A stretch of DNA of 64,000 nucleotides from Inia geoffrensis (lineage: Eukaryota; Chordata; Mammalia; Artiodactyla; Iniidae), in NCBI GenBank assembly GCA_036417435.1, contig CM070910.1, forward strand, positions 76,616,784 through 76,680,783, in the 5' to 3' direction. This document shows, piece after piece, positions 24,883 through 38,853 of the stretch. Each line of letters starts with the position of its first letter. Positions within the stretch are counted from its first letter, which is position 1. A program made the position numbers and the translations under genes. The notes under the pieces are model-generated. The model was given only the letters and a program-made list of their open reading frames with translations. It searched no databases and had not been told where the DNA came from.

Positions 24883-27800
24883 ACCCTAATCCCTATCCAT
24901 TGTCTAACCCTAACCCTAACCAGAATCCTAACCCTGGCCCTAAACCGAAGCTTTACCCTCACCCGTGCCCTAATCTTAACCAGTACACCAACACTAACTC
25001 GTGCCCTCACACGTACGCTAACCCTTAAACGTTGTCAAACCCTAAACTGTACCCTAATCCCTCACCATTCCCTAACACTAACCCCAACCCGAATCCTAAC
25101 CCTGACCCTCAACCGAAGCCTTACCTTCACCCGTGACCTAATCTTAACCAGCACACCAACACTAAACCGTGCCATCACACGTACGCTAACCCTAAACCGC
25201 AGCCGTACCCTTACTTGTACGCTAATCTCTCTCCATTCCCTAACCCTAACCCTAACCCGAAACGTAACCCTAACACTCACCCGAAATTTTACCCTCACCC
25301 ATGTCCTAATTTTAAGCAATAAATCAACACTAACCCATGCCCTCCAAAGTAGGCTAACACTAAACCATTGCCGTAGCCTAACCTGTACCGTAAACCCTCC
25401 ACAATTCCTAACCCTAACCCTAAACCGATCCCTAATCCTTTCTCTCACCCGAAGCCTTACATTCACCCGTGCCCTAATCTTAACCAGTACACCAACACTA
25501 ACTGGTGCCCTCACACTTACGCTAACCCTTAAGCGTTGTCGTACCATAAACTGTACCGTAATCCCTCCCCATTCCCTAACCCTAACCCGAACCCGAACCC
25601 TAAACCTGACACTCACTCGAAGCTTTACCCTCACCAGTGTCCTAATTTTAACAAGTGCATCAACATTAAACCATGCCCTCCAACGTAGGCTAACCCTAAA
25701 CCGTTGCCGTACCCTAATCTGTACCCTAATCCCTCCCCTTTACCTAACCCTAACCCTAAACGAAACCCTAAACCTGACCCTCTTCCATGGCCTTACCCTC
25801 ACCCATGCCCTAATCTTAATCAGGACAGCAACACTAACTCGTGCCCTCACACGTACACTAACGCTTAAGTGTTGTCATACCCTAAACTGTACCCTAATCC
25901 CTTCTCATTTCCTAACCCTAAAACTAACCAAAATCCTAACCCTAATCTTCACCCGAAGCCTTACCCTCACCCGTGCCCTAATCTTAACCAGTACACCAAC
26001 ACTAACTTGTGACCTCACACGTACGTTAACCCTTAAGCGTAGTCGTACCCTAAACTGTACCCTAATCCCTCCCCATTCCGTAACCCTGACCCTAACCCGA
26101 ATACTAACCCTAAACCTGACACTCACCCGAGGATTTACACTCACCCGTGTCCTAATTTTAACCAGTACACCAACACTGACACATGCCCTCCAACGTAGGC
26201 TAACCCTAACCCGTTGACATAACCTAACATGTACCCTAATAACTCCCCATTCCTTAACTCTAAACCTAAACCAAACCCTAAACCTGACCCTCTTCAGAGT
26301 CCTTACACTCACCCGTGCCCTAATCTAAACCAGTACACCAACAGTAACTCGTGCCCTCACACGTACCATAACCCTTAAGTGTTGTCATAACCTAACCTGT
26401 ACCCTAATCCCTCCTCATTCCCTAACCCTAAACCTAACACGAATCCTAACCCTGACCCCCACCCGAACCCTTACCATCATCCGTGCCCTAATCTTAAACA
26501 GTACACCAACCCTAACACGTGCTCTCACACGTACATTAACCCTTAAGCGCTGTCGTACCCTAAACTGTACCCTAATCCTTCCCCATTCCCTAACGCTAAA
26601 CCTAACCCGAATTCTAGCCCTGACCCTCACCCGAAGCCTTAACCTCACCCCTGCCCTAATATTAACCAGTACACCAACACTAACTCGTGCCCACACACGT
26701 ACGGTAACCCTTAAGCGTTGTCGTACCCTAAACTGTAGCCTAATCCCTCCCATTCCCTAACTGTAACCGTAACCCTAATCCTAATCCTGACCGTCACCCG
26801 AAGCCTTACCCTCACCTGTGACCTAATCTTAACCAGTACGCCAACACGAAACCATGCCCTTACAGGTACGCTAACCCTAAACAACAGCCGTACCATAACC
26901 TCTACCCTAATCCCTATCAATTCCCTAATGCTAACCCTAACCCGAACCCTAAACCTGACATTCACCCGAAGCTTTACCCTCAACCGTGTACTAATTTTAA
27001 CCTGTACATCAACATTAACCCATGACCTCCAACGTATTCTAACACTAAATCGTTGCCGTACCCTAACCTGTACACTAATCCCTCCCGATTCCGTAACCCT
27101 AACCCTAACCCTAAACATGACTCTCTTCCGAGGCCTTAACCTCACCCGTGTCCTAATCTTAACCAGTACACTAACAAGAAACTGTGGCCTCACACGTACG
27201 TTAACCGTAAACTGCAGCCGTACTCTAACCTGTACCCTAATCCCTCTCCATTCACTAACCCTAAACCTAACCCTAAACCTGACACTCCCCAGAAGCCTTA
27301 CATTCAACCGTGCCCTAATCTTAATCAATATATCAATACTAACCTGTGCCCTCACACGTACACGAACTCTAAACCGTTTCCATACACTAACCTGTAACCT
27401 AATCCCTCCCCATTTCCTAACCATAACCCTAACCCGAATCCTAACCCTCACTCACCCGAAGCCATACCCTCACCCTTGCCCTAATCTTAACCAGTACACC
27501 AACACTAACTCGTGCCCTCACACGTCCGCTAACCCTTGATCGCTGTCATACCCTAAACAGTACATTAATCCCTCACCATTCCCTAACCCTAACCCTAACA
27601 CAAATCCTAACACTGACCCTCACTAAAAGCCTTACCCTTACCCGTGCCCTAATCTTAACCAGTACACCAACCATAACTCGTGCCCTTACACGTACGTTAA
27701 CGCCAAAGCGTTGTCGTATCCTAAATATTACCCTAATCCCTATCCATTCCCTAACCCTAACCCTAACCAGAATCCTAACCCTGGCCCTAAACCGAAGCTT

Positions 27801-29625
27801 TACCCTCACCCGTGCCCTAATCTTAACCAGTACACCAACACTAACTCGTGCCCTCAACCGTACGCTAACCCTTAATCGTTGTCAAACCCTAAACTGTACC
27901 CTAATCCCTCACCATTCCCTAACCCTAACCCCAACCCGAATCCTAACCGTGACCCTCACCCGAAGCCTTACCCTCACCCGTGCCCTAATCTTAGCCAGTA
28001 CACCAAAACTAACTCATGCCTTCACACGTACGCAAACAGTTAAGCGTTGTCATATGCTAAACTGTACCCTAATCCCTCCCCATTCCCTAACCTTAACCCT
28101 AACCCGAATCCTAACCCTGACCCTCACCCGAAACCTTACCCTCGCCCGTGCCCTAATCTTAACCAGTACACCAACACTAACTCATGCCCTCACACGTACG
28201 CTAACCCTTGATCGCTGTCATACTCTAAACAGTACCTTAATCCCTCACCATTCCCTAACCCTAACCCTAACACAAATCCTAACACTGACCCTCACTCAGA
28301 GCCTTACCATCACCCGTGCCATAATCTTAACCAGTACACCAACACTAACTTGTGCCCTCACACATATTCTAACCCTTAAGCATTGTCGTACCCTTAACTG
28401 TACCCTAATCCCTCCCCATTCCCTAACACTAACCCTAAACCTAAACCAAACACTGACCCTGACCCGAAGATTTACCCTCACCCGTGTCCTAATTTCAACC
28501 AGTATATCAACACTAAACCATGCCCTCCAACGTAGGCTAACCCTAAGCTGTTGCCGTACCCTAACCTGTACCCTAATCCCTCCCCATTGCCTAACCTTAA
28601 CCCTAACCCGATCCTAAAGTGTCCCTAACCCGAAGCCTTACCCTCACCCATGCCCTAAACTTAACCAGTACACCAACACTAACTCGTGCCCTCACACGGA
28701 CGCTAACCCTTAAGCGTTGTCGTGCACTAAACTGTACCCTAATCGATCCCCAATCGGTAACCCTAACCCTAACCCGAATATTAACCCTGACCCTCTCCTG
28801 AAGCCTTACCCTCACCTGTGACCTATTTTTAACCAGTACACCAACACTAAACCGTGCCCTCACACGTACGCTAACCCTAAACCGCAGCCGTACCCTAACC
28901 TGTACACTAATCCCTCTCCATTCACTAACCCTAACTCTAAACTGAACCCTAACCCTAACACTCCCCCGAAGTTTTACCCTCACCCATGTCCTAATTTTAA
29001 GCAGTAAATCAACACTAACACATTCCCTCCAACGTAGGTTAACCCTAAACCATTGCCGTAGCCTAACCTGTACCCTAAACCCTCCACATTGCCTAACACT
29101 AACCCTAAACCGATCCCTAATCCTTTCTCTCACCCGAAGCCTTACCCTCACCCATGCACTAATCCTAACCAGTACACCAACACTAACTCGTGCCCTCACA
29201 CGTACGCTAACCCTTAAACTTTGTCGAACCCTAAACTGTACCCTAATCCCTCCCCATTCCCTAACTCTAACCGTAACCCGAATCCTAATCTTGACCCTCA
29301 TCTGAAGCCTTACCCTCACCTGTGACCTAATCTTAACCAGTACGCCAACACTAAACTGTGCCCTCACATATACGCTAACCCTAAACAACTGCCGTACCCT
29401 AACCTCTACCCTAATACCTCTCCATTCCCTAACCCTAACCCTAACCCGAACCCTAACCCTAAAACTCACCCGATGCATTACCCTCACACGTGTCCTAATT
29501 TATCCAGTACATAAACAATAAACCATGCCCTCCAACGTAGGCTAACCCTATACCGTTGCCGTACATTAACCTGTACCCTAATCCCTTCCCATTCCTTAAC
29601 TCTAACCCTAACCCTAATCCTAAAC

Positions 29626-32600
29626 TTGACCCTCACCCGAAGCCTTACCCTCACACATCACCTAATATTAACCGATACAGCAACACTAAACGGTGCCCTC
29701 ACACGTATGCTAACACTTAAGCATTGTCGTACTCTAACCTGTACCCTAATCGCTCTCCATTCCGTAATCCTAACCCTAACCCGAACCCTAACCCTGACAC
29801 TCGACCAAAACTTTACCCTCACCAGTGTTCTAATTTTAACCAGGACATCCACACTAACCCCTGCCCTCCAAAGTAGCCTAACCCTAAACCGTTGCCGTAC
29901 CTTAACCTGTACCCCAATCCCTCCCCATTCCCTAACCCTAACTCTGACACGAATCCTAACCCTGACCCTCACCCGAAACCTTACCCTCTCTCGTGCCCTA
30001 ATCTTAACCAGTACACCAACACTAACTTGTGCACTCACATGTACTCTAATCCTTAAGTGCTGTCGTACCCTAACCTGTACCCTAATCCCTCCCATTCCCT
30101 AACTCTAACTCTAACCCTAACCGTAAACCTACCACTCACCTGAAGCCTTACCCTCACCCGGGCCCTAATCTTAACCAGTACACCAACACTGACTCGTGCC
30201 CTCACACGCACACTAACACTTAAGCGTTGTCATACCCTAAACTGTACCCTAATCCCTCCCCAATCCCTAACCCTAACCCTAAACCAAACCCTAAACCTGA
30301 CCATCACCCGAAGCCTTACTCTCACCCGTGACCTAATCTTAACCAGTACACCAACACTAACTCATGCCCTCACACGTACGCTAACCCTTAAGTGTTGTCT
30401 TACACTAAATTGTACCCTAATCCCTCACCATTCCCTAATACTAACCCTAACCCGAATCCTAACCCTGAACCTCACCCGAAGCCTTACACTCACCAGTGAC
30501 CTAATCATAACCAGTACACCAACACTAAACCGTGCCCTCACACATAAGCTAACCCTAAACTGCAGCTATACCATAAAGCGTACCCGAATCCCTCCCCATT
30601 CCCTATCACTAACCCTAACCCTAATCCTAAACCTGACCCTCACACGAAGCATTACCCTCACGCGTGTCCTAATTTTAACCAGTACATCAACACTAAACCA
30701 TGCCCTCCAACGTATTCGCAACCTAAACCATTGCCGTACCCTAACCTGTACCCTAATCCCTCCCCATTGCCTAATTCTAACCCTAACCCGATCCCTAAAA
30801 CTGTCCCTAACCCGAAGCCTTACACTCACCCAAGCCCTAGTCTTAACCAGTACACCAACACTAACTCATGCCCTCACACATACGCTAACCCTTAAGCGTT
30901 GTTGTACCCTAAACTGTACCCTAATCCCTCCCCATTTCCTAACCCTAACCCTAACCCGAATCCTAACCCTCACCCTCACCCGAAGCCATACCCTCACCCA
31001 TGCCCTAATCTTAACCAGTACACAAACACTAACTCGTGCCCTCACACGTCCGCTAACCCTTGATCGCTGTCATACCCTAAACAGTACCTTAATCCCTCAC
31101 CATTCGCTAACCCTAACCCTAACACAAATCCTAACACTGACCCTCACTAAAAGCCTTACCCTCACCCGTGCCCTAATCTTAACCAGTACACCAACCCTAA
31201 CTCGTGCCCTCACACGTACGTTAACGCTAAAGCGTTGTCGTATCCTAAATATTACCCTAATCCCTATCCATTCCCTAACCCTAACCCTAACCAGAATCCT
31301 AACCCTGGCCCTAAACCGAAGCCTTACCATCACCCGTGCCCTAATCTTAACCAGTACACCAACCCTAACTCGTGCCGTCACACGTACGTTAAAGCCAAAG
31401 CGTTGTCGTATCCTAAATATTACCCTAATCCCTATCCATTGTCTAACCCTAACCCTAACCAGAATCCTAACCCTGGCCCTAAACCGAAGCTTTACCCTCA
31501 CCCGTGCCCTAATCTTAACCAGTACACCAACACTAACTCGTGCCCTCACACGTACGCTAACCCTTAATCGTTGTCAAACCCTAAACTGTACCCTAATCCC
31601 TCACCATTCCCTAACACTAACCCCAACCCGAATCCTAACCCTGACCCTCAACCGAAGCCTTACCTTCACCCGTGACCTAATCTTAACCAGCACACCAACA
31701 CTAAACCATGCCATCACACGTACGCTAACCCTAAACCGCAGCCGTACCCTTACTTGTACGCTAATCCCTCTCCATTCCCTAACCCTAACCCTAACCTGAA
31801 CCGTAAACCTAACACTCACCCGAAATTTTACCCTCACCCATGTCCTAATTTTAAGCAATAAATCAACACTGACCCATGCCCTCCAACGTAGGCTAACACT
31901 AAACCATTGCCGTAGCCTAACCTGTACCGTAAACCCTCCACAATTCCTAAACCTAACCCTAAACCGATCCCTAATCCTTTCTCTCATCCGAAGCCTTACC
32001 TTCACCCGTGCCCTAATCTTAACCAGTACACCAACACTAACTGGTGCCCTCACACTTACGCTAACCCTTAAGCGTTGTCGGACCATAAACTGTACCGTAA
32101 TCCCTCCCCATTCCCTAACCCTAACCCGAACCCGAACCCTAACCCTGACACTCACTCGAAGCTTTACCCTCACCAGTGTCCTAATTTTAACAAGTGCATC
32201 AACACTAAACCATGCCCTCCAACGTAGGCTAACCCTAAACCGTTGCCGTACCCAAATCTGTACCCTAATCCCTCCCCTTTCCCTAACCCTAACCCTAAAC
32301 GAAACCCTAAACCTGACCCTGTTCCATGGCCTTACCCTCACCCATGCCCTAATCTTAATCAGGACACCAACACTAACTCGTGCCCTCACACGTACACTAA
32401 CGCTTAAGTGTTGTCGTACCCTGAAATGTACCCTAATCCCTTCACATTTCCTAACACTAAAACTAACCAAAATCGTAACCTTAACCTTCACCCGAAGCCT
32501 TACCCTCACCCGTGCCCTAATCTTAACCAGTACACCAACACTAACTTGTGACCTCACACGTACGTTAACCCTTAAGCGTAGTCGTACCCTAAACTGTACC

Positions 32601-35600
32601 CTAATCCCTCCCCATTCCGTAACCCTGACCCTAACCCGAATACTAACCCTAAACCTGACACTCACCCGAAGATTTACACTCACCCGTGTCCTAATTTTAA
32701 CCAGTACACCAACACTAACACATGCCCTCCAACGTAGGCTAACCCTAACCCGTTGACATAACCTAACATGTACCCTAATAACTCCCCATTCCTGAACTCT
32801 AAACCTAAACCAAACCCTAAACCTGACCCTCTTCAGAGTCCTTACACTCACCCGTGCCCTAATCTAAACCAGTACACCAACAGTAACTCGTGCCCTCACA
32901 CGTACCATAACCCTTAAGTGTTGTCATAACCTAACCTGTACCCTAATCCCTCCTCATTCCCTAACCCTAAACCTAACACGAATCCTAACCCTGACCCCCA
33001 CCCGAACCCTTACCATCATCCGTGCCCTAATCTTAAACAGTACACCAACCCTAACACGTGCTCTCACACGTACATTAACCCTTAAGCGCTGTCATACCCT
33101 AAACTGTACCCTAATCCTTCCCCATTCCCTAACGCTAAACCTAACCCGAATTCTAGCCCTGACCCTCACCCGAAGCCTTAACCTCACCCCTGCCCTAATA
33201 TTAACCAGTACACCAACACTAACTCGTGCCCACACACGTACGCTAACCCTTAAGCGTTGTCGTACCCTAAACTGTAGCCTAATCCCTCCCATTCCCTAAC
33301 TGTAACCCTAACCCTAATCCTAATCCTGACCGTCACCCAAAGCCTTACCCTCACCTGTGACCTAATCTTAACCAGTACGCCAACACGAAACCATGCCCTC
33401 ACAGGTACGCTAACCCTAAACAACAGCCGTACCATAACCTCTACCCTAATCCCTATCAATTCCCTAATGCTAACCCTAACCCGAACCCTAAACCTGACAT
33501 TCACCCGAAGCTTTACCCTCACCCGTGTACTAATTTTAACCTGTACATCAGCACTAACCCATGACCTCCAACATATTCTAACACTAAATTATTGCCGTAC
33601 CCTAACCTGTACACTAATCCCTCCCGATTCCGTAACCCTAACCCTAACCCTAAACATGACTCTCTTCCGAGGCCTTAACCTCACCCGTGTCCTAATCTTA
33701 ACCAGTACACTAACAAGAAACTGTGGCCTCACACGTACGTTAACCGTAAACTGCAGCCGTACCCTAACCTGTACCCTAATCCCTCTCCATTCACTAACCC
33801 TAAACCTAACCCTAAACCTGACACTCCCCAGAAGCCTTACATTCACCCGTGCCCTAATCTTAATCAATATATCAATACTAACCTGTGCCCTCACACGTAC
33901 ACGAACTCTAAACCGTTTCCATACACTAACCTGTAACCTAATCCCTCCCCATTTCCTAACCATAACCCTAACCCGATCCCTAATCCTGTCCCTCACCCGA
34001 AGACTTACCCTCATCCGTGCCCTAATCTTAGCCAGTACACCAAAACTAACTCATGCCTTCACACGTACGCTAACAGTTAAGCGTTGTCATATGCTAAACT
34101 GTACCCTAATCCCTCCCCATTCCCTAACCTTAACCCTAACCCGAATCCTAACCCTGACCCTCACCCGAAGCCTTACCCTCACTCGTGCCCTAATCTTAAT
34201 CAGTACACCAACACTAACTCGTGCCCTCACACGTACGCTAACCCTTGATCGCTGTCATACCCTAAACAGTACCTTAATCCCTCACCATTCCCTAACCCTA
34301 ACCCTAACACAAATCCTAACACTGACCCTCACTCAGAGCCTTACCATCACCCGTGCCCTAATCTTAACCAGTACACCAACACTAACTTGTGCCCTCACAC
34401 ATATTCTAACCCTTAAGCATTGTCATACCCTTAACTGTACCCTAATCACTCCCCATTCCCTAACACTAACCCTAAACCTAAACCAAACACTGACCCTGAC
34501 CCGAAGCTTTACCCTCACCCGTGTCCTAATTTTAACCAGTATATCAACACTAAACCATGCCTTCCAACGTAGGCTAACCCTAAGCTGTTGCCGTACCCTA
34601 ACCTGTACCCTAATCCCTCCACATTGCCTAACCTTAACCCTAACCCGATCCCTAAAAGTGTCCCTAACCCGAAGCCTTACTCTCACCCGTGCCCTAAACT
34701 TAACCAGTACACCAACACTAACTCGTGCCCTCACACGGACGCTAACCCTTAAGCGTTGCCTTGCACTAAACTGTACCCTAATCGATCCCCAATCGGTAAC
34801 CCTAACCCTAACTCGAATATTAACCCTGACCCTCTCCTGAAGCCTTACCCTCACCTGTGACCTATTCTTAAGCAGTACACCAACACTAAACCGTGCCCTC
34901 ACACGTACGCTAACCTTAAACCGCAGCCATACCCGAACCTGTACGCTAATCCCTCTCCATTCACTAACCCTAACTCTAAACCGAACCCTAACCCTAACAC
35001 TCCCCCGAAGTTTTACCCTCACCCATGTCCTAATTTTAAGCAGTTAATCAACACTAACACATTCCCTCCAACGTAGGTTAACCCTAAACCATTGCCGTAG
35101 CCTAACCTGTACCCTAAACCCTCCACATTGACTAACACTAACCCTAAACCGATCCCTAATCCTTTCTCTCACCCGAAGCCTTACCCTCACCCATGCACTA
35201 ATCTTAACCAGTACACCAACACTAACTCGTGCCCTCACACGTACGCTAACCCTTTAACTTTGTCGAACCCTAAACTGTACCCTAATCCCTCCCCATTCCC
35301 TAACTCTAACCGTAACCCGAATCCTAATCTTGACCCTCATCTGAAGCCTTACTCTCACCTGTGACCTAATCTTAACCAGTACGCCAACACTAAACTGTGC
35401 CCTCACATATACACTAACCCTAAACAACTGCCGTACCCTAACCTCTACCCTAATCCCTCTCCATTCCCTAACCCTAACCCTAACCCGAACCCTAACCCTA
35501 AAACTCACCCGATGCATTATCCTCACCCATGTCCTAATTTATCCAGTACATAAACAATAAACCATGCCCTCCAACGTAGGCTAACCCTAAACCGTTGCCG

Positions 35601-35664
35601 TACATTAACGTGTACCCTAATCCCTCTCCATTCCCTAACTCTAACCCTAACCCTAATCCTAAAC
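29626..35664 (+). repeat. Large higher-order unit 3 (6,039 bp)
   Basis: About 36 monomers. It matches unit 2 closely up to about 34.0 kb. Its central block (31.6-33.3 kb) matches 43.7-45.4 kb at an offset of 12,080 bp more closely than it matches unit 2: shared private variants include the segment near 31,790-31,810 and 43,870-43,890 (ACCTGAACCGTAAACCTAAC). Confidence 0.85.
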
Positions 35665-38600
35665 TTGACCCTCACCCGAAGCCTTACCCTCACCCATCAC
35701 CTAATATTAACCGATACAGAAACACTAAACGGTGCCCTCACACGTATGCTAACACTTAAGCATTGTCGTACTCTAACCTGTACCCTAATCGCTCTCCATT
35801 CCGTAATCCTAACCCTAACCCGAACCCTAACCCTGACACTCGGCCAAAACTTTACCGTCACCCGTGTTCTAATTTTAACCAGGACATCTACACTAACCCC
35901 TGCCCTCCAAAGTAGGCTAACCCTAAACAGATGCCGTACCTTAACCTGTACCCCAATCCCTCCCCATTCCCTAACCCTAACTCTAACACGAATCCTAACC
36001 CTGACCCTCACCCGAAACCTTACCCTCTCCCGTGCCCTAATCTTAACCAGTACACCAACACAAACTTGTGCACTCACATGTACTCTAATCCTTAAGTGTT
36101 GTCGTACCCTAACCTGTACCCTAATCCCTCCCATTCCCTAACTCTAACTCTAACCCTAACCGTAAACCTGACACTCACCCGAAACTTTACCCTCACCAGG
36201 GCCCTAAACTTAACCAGTACACCAACACTGACTCGTGCCCTCACACGCACACTAACACTTAAGCGTTGTCATACCCTAAACTCTACCCTAATCCCTCCCC
36301 AATCCCTAACCCTAACCCTAACCCAAACCCGAAACCTGACCATCACCCGAAGCCTTACTCTCACCCGTGACCTAATCTTAACCAGTACACCAACACTAAC
36401 TCGTGCCCTCACACGTACGCTAACCCTTAAGTGTTGTCTTACACTAAATTGTACCCTAATCCCTCACCATTCCCTAATACTAACCCTAACCCGAATCCTA
36501 ACCCTGACCCTCACCCGAAGCCTTACACTCACCAGTGACCTAATCTTAACCAGTACACCAACACTAAACCGTGCCCTCACACATACGCTAACCCTAAACT
36601 GCAGCCATACCATAAAGCGTACCCGAATCCCTCCCCATTCCCTATCACTAACCCTAACCCTAATCCTACACCTGACCCTCACACGAAGCATTACCCTCAC
36701 CCGTGTCCTAATTTTAACCAGTACATCAACACTAAACCATGCCCTCCAACGTATTCGCAACATAAACCGTTGCCATACCCTAACCTGTACCCTAATCCTT
36801 CCCCATTGCCTAATTCTAACCCTAACCGGATCCCTAAAACTGTCCCTAACCCGAAACCTTACCCTCACCCATGCCCTATTCTTAACCAGTACACCAACAC
36901 TAACTCGTGCCCTCACACGTACGCTAACCCTTAAGCGTTGTTGTACCCTAAATTGTACCCTAATCCCTCCCCATTTCCTAACCCTAACCCTAACCCGAAT
37001 CCTAACCCTCACCCTCACCCGAAGCCATACCCTCACCCATGCCCTAATCTTAACCAGTACACCAACACTAACTCGTGCCCTCACACGTCCGCTAACCCTT
37101 GATCGCTGTCATACCCTAAACAGTACCTTAATCCCTCACCATTCGCTAACCCTAACCCTAACACAAATCCTAACACTGACCCTCACTAAAAGCCTTAACC
37201 TCACCCGTGCCCTAATCTTAACCAGTACACCAACCCTAACTCGTGCCCTCACACGTACGTTAACGCCAAAGCGTTGTCGTATCCTAAATATTACCCTAAT
37301 CCCTATCCATTCCCTAACACTAACCCTAACCAGAATACTAACCCTGGCCCTAAACCGAAGCCTTACCCTCACCCGTGCCTTAATCTTAACCAGTACACCA
37401 ACACTAACTCGTGCCCTTACACGTACGCTAACCCTTAAGCATTGTTGTACCCTAAACTGTACCCTAATCCCTCACCATTCGCTAACCCTAACCCTAACAC
37501 AAATCCTAACACTGACCCTCACTCAGAGCCTTACCATCACCCGTGCCCTAATCTTAACCAGTACACCAACACTAACTTGTGCCTCACACATATTCTAACC
37601 CTTAAGCATTGTCGTACCCTTAACTGTACCCTAATCCCTCCCCATTCCCTAACACTAACCCTAAACCTAAAGCAAACACTGACCCTGACCCGAAGCTTTA
37701 CCCTCACCCGTGTCCTAATTTTAACCAGTATATCAACACTAAACCATGCCTTCCAACGTAGGCTAACCCTAAGCTGTTGCCGTACCCTAACCTGTACCCT
37801 AATCCCTCCCCATTGCCTAACCTTAACCCTAACCCGATCCATAAAAGTGTCCCTAACCCGAAGCCTTACCCTCACCCGTGCCCTAAACTTAACCAGTACA
37901 CCAACACTAACTCGTGCCCTCACACGGACGCTAACCCTTAAGCGTTGCCGTGCACTAAACTGTACCCTAATCGATCCCCAATCGGTAACACTAACCCTAA
38001 CGGGAATATTAACCCTGACCCTCTCCTCAAGCCTTACCCTCACCTGTGACCTATTCTTAACCAGTACACCAACACTAAACCGTGCCCTCACACGTACGCT
38101 AACCCTAAACCGCAGCCGTAACCTAACCTGTACGCTAATCCCTCTCCATTCACTAACCCTAACTCTAAACCGAACCCTAACCCTAACACTCCCCTGACGT
38201 TTTCCCCTCACCCATGTCCTAATTTTAAGCAGTAAATCAACATTAACCCATGCCCTCCAACGTAGGTTAAACCTAAACCATTGCCGTAGCCTAACGTGTA
38301 CCCTAAACCATCCACATTGCCTAACACTAACCCTAAACCGATCCCTAATCCTTTCTCTCACCCGAAGCCTTACACTCACCCATGCACTAATCTTAACCAG
38401 TACACGAAAACTAACTCGTGCCCTCAAACGTACGCTAACCCTTAAACTTTGTCGAACCCTAAACTGTACCCTAATCCCTCCCCATTCCCTAACTCTAACC
38501 GTAACCCGAATCCTAATCTTGACCCTCATCTGAAGCCTTACCCTCACCTGTGACCTAATCTTAACCAGTACGCCAACACTAAACTGTGCCCTCACATATA

Positions 38601-38853
38601 CGCTAACCCTAAACAACTGCCGTACCCTAACCTCTACCCTAATCCCTCTCCATTCCCTAACCCTAACCCTAACCCGAACCCTAACCCTAAAACTCACCCG
38701 ATGCATTACCCTCACCCGTGTCCTAATTTATCCAGTACATAAACAACAAACCATGCCCTCCAACGTAGGCTAACCCTAAACCGTTGCTGTACATTAACCT
38801 GTACCCTAATCCCTCCCCATTCCCTAACTCTAACCCTAACCCTAATCCTAAAC
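35665..38853 (+). repeat. Short higher-order unit 4 (3,189 bp)
   Basis: About 19 monomers. It has the start of a full unit (35.7-37.4 kb) and its end (37.4-38.85 kb), but the central block with AAACTAACCAAAATCC and the TTCCTAACTGTAACC region is missing. The join lies near 37.4-37.5 kb. The simplest reading is a deletion of about 3 kb by unequal exchange between type-4 monomers. Confidence 0.8.

Larger units (their letters stand above)
23087..29625 (+). repeat. Large higher-order unit 2 (6,539 bp)
   Basis: About 39 monomers from marker to marker. Sequence at 23,087-27,400 recurs at an offset of 6,539 bp in unit 3, and the last part (28.6-29.6 kb) recurs at 6,039 bp, because unit 3 lacks about 500 bp (three monomers) near 27.4-28.0 kb. 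It contains the central block, including the monomer with AAACTAACCAAAATCC at about 25,920. Confidence 0.85.
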
